From positions 124,001-188,000 of the forward strand of contig NZ_JAGTXB010000006.1 of assembly GCF_018224885.1 (NCBI RefSeq): a stretch of 64,000 bases of DNA. Reading direction: 5' to 3'. This document shows, one piece after another, positions 34,833 to 44,546 of the stretch. The DNA comes from Chitinophaga hostae. Lineage in GTDB: Bacteria > Bacteroidota > Bacteroidia > Chitinophagales > Chitinophagaceae. The notes below the pieces were generated by a model, which saw only the letters and a program-made list of their open reading frames with translations, searched no databases and had not been told where the DNA came from. The position numbers were made by a program, and so were the translations under genes. Numbering within the stretch: position 1 is the first letter of the stretch; each line of letters begins with the position of its first letter.

Positions 34833-34933
34833 ACCCAGTCATTCCCCATGAACCCTATGCCCCAGGCGGATTAAAAAAAGTTAAATTCTATCTGGTACAC
34901 TTTGAACGGTTAACCGACAAATATAAGGACGCT

Positions 34934-35974
34934 ATGAAAAATGATATGCCAGGCAATATTCCGGAGTCCATCCGGGCGCTGTTGTTAAAGCAAGATGGTA
35001 CCGCTTTATCTGCCGCAGAAAGCCAACAATTAAATGAATGGTACGAAACGCTGGAATTAGTTCCGGCAGAAAACCTGTTGGATGGCGGTAGCGGTGAAGC
35101 AAACGAACAAGCGCTCATCTGGAACGCCCTGTACACGCAGGTAAAGGGTGCATCACAGCGCCCCGTATACCGGATGAAATCCTGGATATGGAAAGCAGCG
35201 GCAGTGGCAGCATTGGTGGGAATTGCCACCGCCTGGTTATGGTACGGACAACGCCCATACAAGCTGGAAATAGCTACCAATACAGGTAAAGTACAACATA
35301 TCACCCTGCCGGATGGCTCGCAGGTATGGTTAAATGCCAAAAGCCGATTACAGTATAACAACTGGCAACCAGGCAAAGCGAGGGAAGTGGTATTAAGCGG
35401 AGAAGCCTTTTTTGATATTACACAAAAGGAGCATCAACCATTTATCATACATACAAAAACAGTAGATATCCGTGTGCTGGGCACCTCTTTTAACGTGAAA
35501 GCATATGCGGAGGATGGTCATACCGAAACCACACTGGTAACAGGAAAGGTGCAGATTGTGATGAAAGAAGAGGATGGCAGAACAGTAACACTGGAGCCTA
35601 ATCAGAAGCTGGTAGTGCAGAACAGACTGGATCTGAAAAAAATCGAGACAATTAAAGCCAACAAAATACCGCTGCCAGATAATACCGGTTATCATATCAC
35701 AGCCGCCAAGGTCATTGCCGGTGATAGCAGCGTAGCAGAAATATCCTGGCGGGAAAGGAAGCTGACCTTCTTTGATCAGCCACTGTCGGAAGTAGCATTA
35801 CAGCTGGAGCGCTGGTATGGCGTTACTGTAGTTTTTAAGGAAGAAACAATGAAAAATGCCCGGTTTACAGGCACGTTCCGGGATGAATCTTTACAAAAAG
35901 TTATGGAAGTTTTGCAAATGTCGGCACCATTTAATTATCGCATAAGTAACGACACGTTAATGATTAACAAGTAA
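34934..35974 (+). CDS. FecR-family anti-sigma factor
   Basis: 346 residues from the ATG at 34934. The frame is open back to a GTG at 34829 that overlaps the sigma factor stop, so a 381-residue product by coupled translation is the alternative. The cytoplasmic N-terminal region (PESIRALLLKQDGTALSAAE) is followed by one membrane helix (AAAVAALVGIATAWLWYG), the FecR domain (ITLPDGSQVWLNAKSRLQYN, REVVLSGEAFFDITQ, VLGTSFNVKAY) and the C-terminal DUF4974-like part (LSEVALQLERWYGVTVVF). It senses a signal passed by the partner TonB-dependent receptor. That receptor gene, next downstream, appears defective. Confidence 0.92.
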   Translation: MKNDMPGNIPESIRALLLKQDGTALSAAESQQLNEWYETLELVPAENLLDGGSGEANEQALIWNALYTQVKGASQRPVYRMKSWIWKAAAVAALVGIATAWLWYGQRPYKLEIATNTGKVQHITLPDGSQVWLNAKSRLQYNNWQPGKAREVVLSGEAFFDITQKEHQPFIIHTKTVDIRVLGTSFNVKAYAEDGHTETTLVTGKVQIVMKEEDGRTVTLEPNQKLVVQNRLDLKKIETIKANKIPLPDNTGYHITAAKVIAGDSSVAEISWRERKLTFFDQPLSEVALQLERWYGVTVVFKEETMKNARFTGTFRDESLQKVMEVLQMSAPFNYRISNDTLMINK

Positions 35975-35989
35975 AATCAACAAAAAAAT

Positions 35990-38900
35990 ATGGATACCAG
36001 ATAGCCGCTGAATACCAAGCGCATGAACCTTGCCCGGGTTTTACAGGCGATCGAAGCACAGGGAAATGTACGCTTTGTGTACAATAACGACGTACTACCC
36101 AGCAACGAATTTATTTCTATTGATGTAAAAGATCAGCCACTGGATGTAGTATTAAGCACCGTGCTGAAAAACACCGCCCTTACCTTTAAAGCACTGGACA
36201 AAGAACTGATTGTCATCGCACCAAGTAATTCCGTTATCAAAAAAATTACCGTAAAAGGTAAAATCACTGATAGTAAAGGTAATCCAATCATCGGGCCAAT
36301 ATCCAGATAGCCGGCACCAACCGCGGTACAGTTACCAGCCCGGATGGTACTTACCAGTTGGAAACACCGGACGATGCTACGCTGATATTTTCTTTCATCG
36401 GTTATTTACAGGAAAAGATTGCAGTGAATAATCGTACCACCATTGACGTGGTACTGAAAGAAGATACGAAAGGATTGAATGAAGTAGTGGTAGTGGGTTA
36501 TGGTTGCCAGAAGAAGGTAAACCTGACAGGGTCTGTGGCCACCGTGAGTGCCGACAAGCTGGTATCCCGCCCGGTAACTTCCGTGCAAAACGCATTACAG
36601 GGGCTGGTACCCGGACTGACCGTTTTGAGCCGGCCCGGTAACGTAGGTAAGGATGCCGGTACTATTACGGTACGTGGAAGAACTAACCTTTCTTCTCCCG
36701 GCCCCATGATCATTGTAGATGGAATTCCTTCCACCACCAATGATATGTCGGCCATCAACCCCAATGACATTGAAAGCATGTCGGTGCTTAAAGATGCTGC
36801 CTCCGCCTCTATTTATGGATCCCGTGCTGCCAATGGCGTTATCCTGATCACCACCAAACGTGGTAAGGAAGGTAAAATGCAGGTGGATGTAAACGCCAGC
36901 TATGGCGCATCTTCCGCTACCCGTTTGCCTAAATACCTGGGATCTGCTGACTATGCCCGTTTATACAACGAAGGAAAACTGAATGCAGGTAAGCCGGCAC
37001 TGTATACCGACGAGCAGATAAAGAAATTTGAAGATGGATCTGATCCGGATCATTATCCTAATACAGACTGGTATAAACTGGCGCTGCGTAAAAATGCGCC
37101 TTATAAAGACCTGCAGGCTGGCATCAGCGGGAGTTCCAAGAACTCTACATACTACCTGAGCCTTGGATACCTGAACCAGTCTTCCCTGATACCTACCACT
37201 TCCATGGACCGCTATACAGTACGGTTAAATACTTCAACGCAGGTATTACCTATTCTGAATATTGGTACCAACATGGCATTTGTAAAACAGGATATCAATA
37301 ATAAAGGCGGAGATCTGAGCTTTACAACCCTGAACCGTTCCGTACCTACTTTGGTAGCTGTACAGTCAGACGGTACCTGGGGCACCATGAACGGTGGTAA
37401 ATCAGATGCTACGCTTTCCAATGGCAACGTATTACGTACTTTAAGTGAAGCTGGCCGCAGCTGGGATAAATCCAATTCCTTTACAGGTGGCGTGAATGGT
37501 AGCTTAACCCCGCTGAAAGGGCTCGCTATCAAAGGCTTGCTTTCCCTGAAACTGGATAACCGTACTGCCAACAGGTTTACCAATACGATGGACCCATTGA
37601 TTGATTTTGATACCAAAAAAGAAATCAAGTCAACCGCCGTATTGCTGAATGAAATGCAGGAAAAATGGGGACAACGCCAGGCATTATTGCTGCAGGCATA
37701 CGCAGAATACGAGCGGAATTTCGGCAAGCACTATGCTAAAATTATGGCGGGTGCCTCCGAAGAAAGTAACGTATACCGTGATATCTACGCCGGCCGTAAA
37801 AACTTCCCGGTGAATGGTTTGGGAACAGTGGGCGCCGGCAGCGGCAGTCCGGATGATATCAGCACCGACGATGGCCTGACTGCTTTATCTCCCGATGGTA
37901 CAACAGGACAACAACCCAATGGTACCTATTCAGAAGCCTGGGCGATACGCTCCTACTTTAGCCGTTTGAACTATGCTTTTGCAGACAAATATCTGTTGGA
38001 AGCAAATATGCGTTATGATTTGTCGTCGCGCTTCCACCCTGATTACCGTCTTGCTGCATTTCCTTCCTTCTCTGCTGGTTGGAGAGTTTCCGAAGAGAAT
38101 TTTATGAAAGATGTGAAATGGGTGAGTAACCTTAAAGTAAGAGGTTCATGGGGTATTCTTGGTAATGAGTCAGCAGTGCCGGTTGGCAACTATTACAACT
38201 ACCTCGAAAGCAACATCGTGTATAGCTTTGAAGAGAACCCGGTAAACGGTATTTATCAGAAAACAGCTTCGAACATGAGCACTACCTGGGAAAAAGTATA
38301 TATGAGTAATGTGGGTCTGGATGCAAATTTCCTGAAAGGTAAACTGGATGTAACCGTTGATTATTATGTAAAAAGAACAGAAGGCATTTTACTGAATAAA
38401 ACCAATCCCGCGGTATTTGGATTGGCTGCAGCGCGTGTAAACGCCGGTTCTACCCGTAACAAGGGGATAGAACTGAACCTGAGTTACAATGATAAAATCG
38501 GGAAGGATTTTACCTATAACATTTCCGTTAATCTCTCAAAAATCAAAAATACCATTGTTAATCTTGGTGGTGACGACAACCGGATAAACAGCTATTACAT
38601 TGAGAGAGTAGGCGCTGCTGTTGGATCTTTCTATGGTTATGAAGTAGATGGTTTACTCGCAGAAGATGATATCAAGAACAAGTATCCGTTGTTGTATCCT
38701 AATTCAAAACCGGGGGATATCAAATACAGGGATGCCGACAACAATGGTAAAATTGATGGGGATGACCGTCGTATACTCGGTAATGATGTACCATGGTTTA
38801 ACTATGGCGCTAACCTGGGTATGAGCTACAAAGGATTTGATCTGAATGTGCTGACCTACGGCGTATCCGATGTAAAAGTATATTTCGGGCAGGAAGCTTC

Positions 38901-39279
38901 TTATGCGTTCTTTAACGGCGCGGGTGTAAAAGAGTATCATCTGGACCGGTGGACGAAGGAAAACCCGAATCCGAAAGCAGCTTATCCAAGAATCCTGATT
39001 GGTGGGGATGCAACGCAGAACAACACGCCTATTTCTGAATTCTGGCTGTTTAACGGCGCTTTCTTCCGTGTTCGTTCTGTTAGCCTGGGTTATACTGTTC
39101 CGGCCAGCTGGACCAAGAGAGCAGCAATGCAATCGGCCCGCATTTATGTAGCGGCTAACAACCCATTCACTTTCATGTCTGACAAGCGCTTACATGATTA
39201 TGACCCGGAAATGGCGTCCGGAAGAGGATCTTATCCTGGTGTTAAAACCTGGGTAGTAGGTGTAAACGTGAAATTTTAA
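35990..39279 (+). pseudogene. SusC/RagA-family TonB-dependent receptor, apparently broken (early stop, no signal peptide, frameshift)
   Basis: The frame contains an STN domain (NLARVLQAIEAQGNVRFVYN), a CarboxypepD_reg-like domain (KKITVKGKITDSKGNPIIGA..), a plug (VVVGYG near 36490, VDGIPSTTNDMSAINPNDIE) and a long barrel ending VGVNVKF. Three defects are seen. ATG at 35990 meets TAG at 36002-36004 in frame. No signal peptide precedes the STN domain; coding resumes at ATG 36023. At 36293-36295 the run GGG lacks one G, so IIGP..SR ends at 36310 whereas IIGANIQIAGTNRGTV would continue in the other frame. The next frame runs intact to 39279. The receptor would import oligosaccharides with SusD if functional. 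Confidence 0.75.
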
Positions 39280-39300
39280 GGCAGCAAAAAAAGACAACTC

Positions 39301-40983
39301 ATGAAAAAACTTATCATAATAGGCGCTGTGTTGGGGATGACTATTAGTTGGTCCAGCTGCAGCAAGGATTTCCTGGACAGGGTACCGGAAGGAAAAATTT
39401 CCGAGGATACATACTGGAATACGCAGGCAGATGTAATGAATGCCCTGAACGGGGTATATGGTTATATCGGTACACCGGACCACGTTTACCTGATGGACGG
39501 ACAAAATGCGATCTATGAAGATGGCGCCTCTGATAACGCGTTGGCGCAATATCCATGGGAAAGCAACGCCACCGATATTGCAAAAGGTAACGTAACACCT
39601 GCAACGAATGAAGGATGGGATTACACGGGTATCCGCCGGGCTAACTATTTCCTGGAAAATGTAGACAGGGTAAAGATGGATGATGCGCTGAAAGCAAGGA
39701 CCAAAGCGGAAGCCCGCTTTATACGTGCTTACTTTTATTCAACCCTGGCGTTGAAATTTGGTGATGTGCCGTTGATCACCAAAACCATTACCCCCGCTGA
39801 ATCTTACGGAGCACGTACGCCCAAAGCCGAAGTATGGTCGTTTATTTTCACAGAACTGGATGAAGTAGCGAAGGTATTACCCACTTCTTATGGAGGTGGA
39901 GGTACTGATCAGAAAGGACGTGTAACAAAAGGAGCCGCGCTGGCGCTGGCAGCCCGTTTGCACCTGTACCGCTCTGAATGGGCAGATGCTGTAAAGTATG
40001 CCAAAGCAGTGATGGCCATTCCGGGTTATGCGTTATTCAAGGTAGTGGCGGAAGATGGAGATGATGTATTGGATAACTATGCAGAATGGGTAGATTTTGC
40101 ATCTGCGGCAGATGAGAAGAAATTCCGTATTGGCCTGAGAAGCTACGAGAAGTTGTTCATGGCAACCAACAAAGGTAATGCGGAAGTTATCTTCGACAGA
40201 CAACATATGCTGCAAAAAGATGCCCAGTTTGACAACACCTACCTGCTGCCTGATGCATTGGGAGGCTGGAGCTCTGTTACACCTACACAGGACCTGGTAA
40301 ATGCTTATGAAAGCTACAAAACCGGGGGGCCCCGTACTGTTATCAGTCCGGATGTTCGGGGAGCGCGTTACGCCAAAAAAGCCACCGATCCGCTGTTTTA
40401 TACAGAATATAAAAACCTGGATCCACGGTTCTACGCCACTATCATGTTTGAGGGCAGTCCCTGGAATAATATTCAAAAAGGATATTCCTTTACCTGGGAG
40501 AAAGGATCCAATAACTCACAGATCGGATATAATTTTCGTAAAACGGTAGATCCTTCCTCCTGGAAAGCACAGGTAGATAACTATTCGAACCACATTATTA
40601 TCAGGTACGCGGAGATATTACTGACCTATGCAGAGGCTCAGAATGAAGTAGCGGGGCCGGATGCCTCCGTATACGATGCCATAGATCAGATTCGCGACAG
40701 GGCCGGGATGCCGGTGCTGAATCGTACAAAATACAATTCACAGGCTACCCTGCGGGAAGCGATCCGCCTGGAACGCAGAATTGAGCTGGCCCTGGAAGGC
40801 AACCGGTTTATGGATATCCGCCGTTGGAAAATTGCGCCGCAGGTAATGAATACCACCTTGTACTCTATCGATGGTAAAAAGGCCGATGACCGTACCTGGT
40901 ATGATAAATTATACCTCATGCCGGTACCACAATCGGAGTCAGATCAAAATCCAAAGTTATTACCCAATAACAACGGATACTAG
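39301..40983 (+). CDS. RagB/SusD-family outer membrane nutrient-binding lipoprotein
   Basis: 560 residues. Lipoprotein signal IIGAVLGMTISWSSCSKDFL with cysteine near residue 20, then the SusD-like N-terminal domain (FLDRVPEGKISEDTYWNTQA, ALNGVYGYIG), TPR-type helices (RAYFYSTLALKFGDVPLIT, AALALAARLHLYRSEWADAV) and the C-terminal RagB domain (IRLERRIELALEGNRFMDIRRW). It binds glycan at the cell surface as the lid of a SusC channel. It starts 21 bases after the susC stop, and its own frame is intact. Ligand cannot be deduced, since no glycoside hydrolase gene is nearby. Confidence 0.93.
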   Translation: MKKLIIIGAVLGMTISWSSCSKDFLDRVPEGKISEDTYWNTQADVMNALNGVYGYIGTPDHVYLMDGQNAIYEDGASDNALAQYPWESNATDIAKGNVTPATNEGWDYTGIRRANYFLENVDRVKMDDALKARTKAEARFIRAYFYSTLALKFGDVPLITKTITPAESYGARTPKAEVWSFIFTELDEVAKVLPTSYGGGGTDQKGRVTKGAALALAARLHLYRSEWADAVKYAKAVMAIPGYALFKVVAEDGDDVLDNYAEWVDFASAADEKKFRIGLRSYEKLFMATNKGNAEVIFDRQHMLQKDAQFDNTYLLPDALGGWSSVTPTQDLVNAYESYKTGGPRTVISPDVRGARYAKKATDPLFYTEYKNLDPRFYATIMFEGSPWNNIQKGYSFTWEKGSNNSQIGYNFRKTVDPSSWKAQVDNYSNHIIIRYAEILLTYAEAQNEVAGPDASVYDAIDQIRDRAGMPVLNRTKYNSQATLREAIRLERRIELALEGNRFMDIRRWKIAPQVMNTTLYSIDGKKADDRTWYDKLYLMPVPQSESDQNPKLLPNNNGY

Positions 40984-41008
40984 TATTATTTAAAGAGAGA
41001 ACAATACA

Positions 41009-41048
41009 AAACGCGGGTTCCAGCACTGTCCGGGACCCGCGTTTATAT
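41009..41048 (+). terminator. Intrinsic terminator after susD
   Basis: AAACGCGGGTTCC (41009-41021) pairs with GGGACCCGCGTTT (41032-41044) with one mismatch near the loop, followed by ATATTTC. It should end the sigma-fecR-susCD transcript. Confidence 0.75.
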
Positions 41049-41153
41049 TTCAGGCGGGTTACTAAAATTATGAATTCCGGTTTATTGTTTTTATTTTGAG
41101 AACCTCAGTGAATAAGAACAGTTATCATTTTACAACCTAAAAAAGGGTTCATC

Positions 41154-42545
41154 ATGCCAGTAAATTCCAATGAAGACTCTCGCCGGAGTTTTATCAGCAA
41201 ATTTGCCAAAGGCGTAGTAGGCGCATCGCTGCTACCCAGCATCCTGACTGCTGCTGATAAGAAAAGAAATATAGCATCGCTCTCCCGTTTAAGAGAGAAG
41301 TACAGTGCCAACGACCAGATTCAGATAGCGCTGATTGGTGCGGGAGGAATGGGTACCGCAGATGCCAATACCGCGATCACTGTACCCGGTGTGAAACTGA
41401 TAGCCGCCTGCGACCTCTACGACGGCCGCCTGGCAGATGCCAAAAAGAAATGGGGTAACGATATTTATACGACCCGTAATTACCAGGATATCCTGGATCG
41501 TAAAGACATTGACGCTGTTATAATTGCTGTTCCTGACTTCTGGCACAAGGATATCTCCGTAGCTGCCATGAACAAAGGTAAATCCGTGTATTGCGAAAAA
41601 CCGATGGTACACGATATCAGCGAAGGCCCTGCAGTAGTGGAAGCACAGCAACGTAACGGAAAGGTAGTATACCAGGTAGGAAGCCAGGGTATGAGCTCCC
41701 TGGGAAATGAAAAAGCCAGGCAGCTGCTGAAAGACGGCGCCATCGGCAAACTGAACTATGCAGAAGGATTCTGGGCGCGTATGTCTCCCACCGGAGCGTG
41801 GCAATACCCTATTCCGGCCGATGCGTCGACTAAAACCGTGGATTGGGAAGCCTATCTCAAAAACGCCCCCAAGCGTGATTTTGACCCATTGCGTTTCTTC
41901 CGCTGGCGTAATTATAAAGACTATGGTACCGGCGTTTCGGGTGATCTGTTCGTACACCTGTTCTCCAGTCTTCACCTGGTAACCGGCTCTATCGGTCCCA
42001 ATAAGGTAATGGCCACCGGCGGTTTACGCTATTGGAAAGATGGCAGGGAAGTACCGGATGTGATGCTGGGTATGTTCGATTATCCTGAAACAGAAATACA
42101 CCCTGCGTTTAACCTGTCGCTCCGCGTAAACTTTGTAGATGGCACCGGTGGTACCAACTACCTGCGAATGGTAGGTAGTGAAGGCTCTATGACCGTAGAG
42201 TGGGACAAAGTAACCCTGTATCGCAACAGCGTACATGTGGATGAAAATGATCCGCTGGCTGCCGCCAATGCCGCTGCATCTAACAACGGTAAATCATATG
42301 CGTATCACCGCGCAGACATACTGCCGCAGGAAAAAATGGAGTATGAAGCAGAGAAGGGCTATAAAGGCGCTCACTTTGATCACTTCTACAACCTGTTTAA
42401 CGCTATGCGTACCGGTGGCAAAGTAGCTGAAGACCCAACTTTCGGTTTCCGCGCTGCTGCTCCGGCATTGCTGTGTAACGAAAGTTACTTCGATAACAAG
42501 ATCATCCACTGGGATCCAAAGAATCTGAAAGTGGTGCAGAAGTAA
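41154..42545 (+). CDS. Tat-exported Gfo/Idh/MocA-family oxidoreductase
   Basis: 463 residues. A twin-arginine signal (DSRRSFISKFAKGVVGASLL) is followed by a Rossmann NAD(P) domain beginning IQIALIGAGGMGTADAN and then the C-terminal GFO_IDH_MocA domain. CEKPMVHDISEGPAVVEAQQ is the conserved EKP motif, with lysine expected to be catalytic. Export with bound cofactor is typical of these Bacteroidota enzymes, which act on sugar or inositol derivatives in the periplasm. It lies behind susD but after a terminator, so it may be a separate transcript in the same nutrient-use locus. Substrate is unknown. Confidence 0.9.
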   Translation: MPVNSNEDSRRSFISKFAKGVVGASLLPSILTAADKKRNIASLSRLREKYSANDQIQIALIGAGGMGTADANTAITVPGVKLIAACDLYDGRLADAKKKWGNDIYTTRNYQDILDRKDIDAVIIAVPDFWHKDISVAAMNKGKSVYCEKPMVHDISEGPAVVEAQQRNGKVVYQVGSQGMSSLGNEKARQLLKDGAIGKLNYAEGFWARMSPTGAWQYPIPADASTKTVDWEAYLKNAPKRDFDPLRFFRWRNYKDYGTGVSGDLFVHLFSSLHLVTGSIGPNKVMATGGLRYWKDGREVPDVMLGMFDYPETEIHPAFNLSLRVNFVDGTGGTNYLRMVGSEGSMTVEWDKVTLYRNSVHVDENDPLAAANAAASNNGKSYAYHRADILPQEKMEYEAEKGYKGAHFDHFYNLFNAMRTGGKVAEDPTFGFRAAAPALLCNESYFDNKIIHWDPKNLKVVQK

Positions 42546-42650
42546 GCTGAAAGCTGAAAGCAAAAAGCTATTGAAAAGGAGATAAACGCGGAGATCATCC
42601 GCTTATATTACCCGCTTCAATAGCTTTTTGCTTTTTGCTTTCAGCTTATT
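42543..42650. repeat. Palindrome between convergent oxidoreductase and sod genes
   Basis: Left arm 42543-42575 (AAGCTGAAAGC, AAAAAGCTATTGA modules), right arm about 42613-42650 (TCAATAGCTTTTTGC, GCTTTCAGCTT). Right and left arms differ by unit number of the AAAGC module. It begins at the plus-strand stop TAA and reaches the minus-strand sod stop. The GCGGAGATCATCCGC segment in the loop forms a second small hairpin. Confidence 0.85.
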
Positions 42651-43251
42651 TCACTGCTTCATAACGCTTAGCAATGGCGTTCCAGTCAACAACGTTCCAG
42701 AATGCTTTCAGGTATTCCGGACGACGGTTCTGATATTTCAGGTAGTAAGCATGTTCCCATACGTCTACACCGAGGATAGGCGTACCTTTTACTTCAGCAA
42801 CATCCATCAGTGGATTGTCCTGGTTAGGTGTGGAAGAAACTTCCAGTTTGCCATCCTTTACTGTTAACCATGCCCAGCCTGAACCAAAGCGGGTTGCACC
42901 TGCTGTGCTGAATTTTTCCTGGAAAGCTTCAAAAGAACCAAACGCACTGTTGATAGCATCTGCCAGTTTACCGGCTGGAGCGCCACCTGCGTTAGGAGCA
43001 AGGCTGGTCCAGAAGAAACTGTGATTCCAGTGACCGCCACCGTTGTTTCTTATAGCAGGGCTCAGCTTACCGGCATTAGCTACCAGTTCCTCCAAAGATT
43101 TGTTCTCGTTTTCTGTACCTGCCACTGCTTTGTTCAGATTGTCTACATAAGCCTGGTGGTGCTTACCATGGTGAATTTCCATTGTCAGTTTATCGAAATT
43201 CGGCTCTAACGCATCAGTTGCGTAGGGTAAGCTCGGAAGTGTAAATGCCAT
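42646..43251 (-). CDS. Superoxide dismutase, Mn or Fe/Mn type
   Basis: 201 residues, complete. It converts superoxide to oxygen and hydrogen peroxide. Metal ligands appear as H27 in [12 protein letters not shown], the histidine of [11 protein letters not shown], and aspartate and histidine of [31 protein letters not shown] contains the glutamine position typical of Mn-type enzymes, rather than the alanine-type seen in Fe enzymes; cambialistic use is possible. No signal peptide, so it is cytosolic. TAAATTTG on the minus strand at 43298-43305 could be its -7 box. Confidence 0.95.
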   Translation of the reverse strand: MAFTLPSLPYATDALEPNFDKLTMEIHHGKHHQAYVDNLNKAVAGTENENKSLEELVANAGKLSPAIRNNGGGHWNHSFFWTSLAPNAGGAPAGKLADAINSAFGSFEAFQEKFSTAGATRFGSGWAWLTVKDGKLEVSSTPNQDNPLMDVAEVKGTPILGVDVWEHAYYLKYQNRRPEYLKAFWNVVDWNAIAKRYEAVK

Positions 43252-43553
43252 AACTCAAAGTTTTATGGGTTTTAAAATATGATTTCTTGATAGTCGCCAA
43301 ATTTACTGCCAATCCGTTAAAATTTAGCCATTAAATTATTTATGTATTTAGATAGCAGGTTTGGAAGCCTTCCATCAATATAAAATCGGCCAGGCAGGGG
43401 CATAAAATCGTTTAACCAGGCCTTGCCAGGCTTGATCATATGGAATTTTATTTTATATTTACAGATACTCGGTTTAACAGGACATGACATTAGGCATAAT
43501 ATTTCGTATGTGCCTGGTAGTTGTTTAACTATTGTTTGTTTAAAACTTATAGT
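43252..43553. promoter_or_regulatory. Divergent promoter region of sod and the PAS-LuxR gene
   Basis: A 302-base gene-free stretch. On the minus strand TAAATTTG (43298-43305) fits TAnnTTTG for sod. GGCCAGGCAGGGG and CCAGGCCTTGCCAGG (43389-43432 area) give weak inverted repeats. No ORF or RNA that I can support is present otherwise. Confidence 0.4.
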
Positions 43554-44258
43554 ATGCAGACAGGCTCGGACTCAGGGCAAAATTTTTCCCTCAATACCTT
43601 ACAAAAGGAAAATGAGTATTTAAGAAATCGTATTAACTGGCTGGAAAGCATTTTACATCATGTACCCGCCATGATCTACAGTTACGATAACAATAACAAA
43701 TCTGTTACCTGGTGTAATGAGCGCCTGGCAGAAACTGTAGGATTTTCTTCCGCAGAGATGATGGGAATGGGAATGGAATTTTTCCGGCACATTATGCATC
43801 CGGAGGATTTTAAACTGGCAACGGTAGCTCAGCAGTCATTCATCAATAATAAGGCGCAGTTTGGAGGCCTGGCACGTATCCGCAAAAAAGGAGAAGTGGA
43901 CTACCGCTGGTTATTTGGGCTGGAAGTGCCTTTTACACATGATAAGAATGGGCGTGTGGTGGAAATTATCTGTGCCTTCCTGGATCTCACCCAGGCCATC
44001 GATACCAACGTTCAGTTGTCTGAAGCGCTGAGCGCTATCCTTCGCCGGCAAAATGAAAACCTCTTTAACAAGCTTACGCCAAGGGAAAAAGACATACTGG
44101 CGATGGCGGTGAAAGGACTTAATAATAAGGAGATCGCCAATTCGTTGAACCTTAGCCGTTATACTGTAGAAACCCACCGTAAAAATATCCGTCTTAAACT
44201 CAAAGTGCGGAATACTTCTGAATTGGTGACCATTGCGCGAAAGATAGGATTTGAATAA
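43554..44258 (+). CDS. PAS domain LuxR-type transcriptional regulator
   Basis: 234 residues from the ATG at 43554 (TTG at 43521 is an in-frame alternative). A short coiled N-terminus (LQKENEYLRNRINWLESILH) leads into a PAS domain at about residues 35-140 (PAMIYSYDNNNKSVTWCNER, HIMHPEDFKLATVAQQSF). The LuxR HTH occupies the C-terminal 65 residues: NKLTPREKDILAMAVKGLNN with the recognition helix in NLSRYTVETHRKNIRLKL. There is no receiver domain, so it probably senses a ligand or redox state through PAS. A perfect palindrome at 44437-44458 downstream may be a binding site. Confidence 0.9.
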   Translation: MQTGSDSGQNFSLNTLQKENEYLRNRINWLESILHHVPAMIYSYDNNNKSVTWCNERLAETVGFSSAEMMGMGMEFFRHIMHPEDFKLATVAQQSFINNKAQFGGLARIRKKGEVDYRWLFGLEVPFTHDKNGRVVEIICAFLDLTQAIDTNVQLSEALSAILRRQNENLFNKLTPREKDILAMAVKGLNNKEIANSLNLSRYTVETHRKNIRLKLKVRNTSELVTIARKIGFE

Positions 44259-44436
44259 ACCGCTGCTAAAATGATAGCAGTATTTACCTTTTGGTAGTGG
44301 AAATAATGGTTTGATCAGCCATCTTCTACTTCGCTGCATGGCAATATCATGCTGATCATATTTTGTTGGTAACCAGTCATCAGCAGTACAATTTCGTTGC
44401 AAAAAAAAGTTGCTAAAAGTTGCTAAATTTTTCAAA

Positions 44437-44458
44437 AATACCCAAGATTGGGTATTTG
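44437..44458. promoter_or_regulatory. Perfect operator-like palindrome downstream of the PAS-LuxR gene
   Basis: AAATACCCA (44437-44445) and TGGGTATTT (44450-44458) form a perfect 9-bp inverted repeat with a 4-base AGAT spacer. GTTGCTAAAA direct repeats precede it. It lies 89 bases upstream of the J-like small gene and 179 bases after the LuxR-type gene. The gap 44259-44546 holds nothing else I recognise. Confidence 0.5.
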
Positions 44459-44546
44459 CTCGTCTTTCAAACTCCAGTAATTTAGTGGATTAAATATTAC
44501 ATGTGTTTTTTAGACATCCAATATGATTACCAGCTGAAACACCCCT

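Noticed and set aside
36280-36310. Programmed -1 frameshift in susC
   Set aside because: The shift direction would fit, but no slippery X-XXY-YYZ heptamer is present; ATC GGG CCA offers poor re-pairing. The missing signal peptide and upstream stop also argue for decay.
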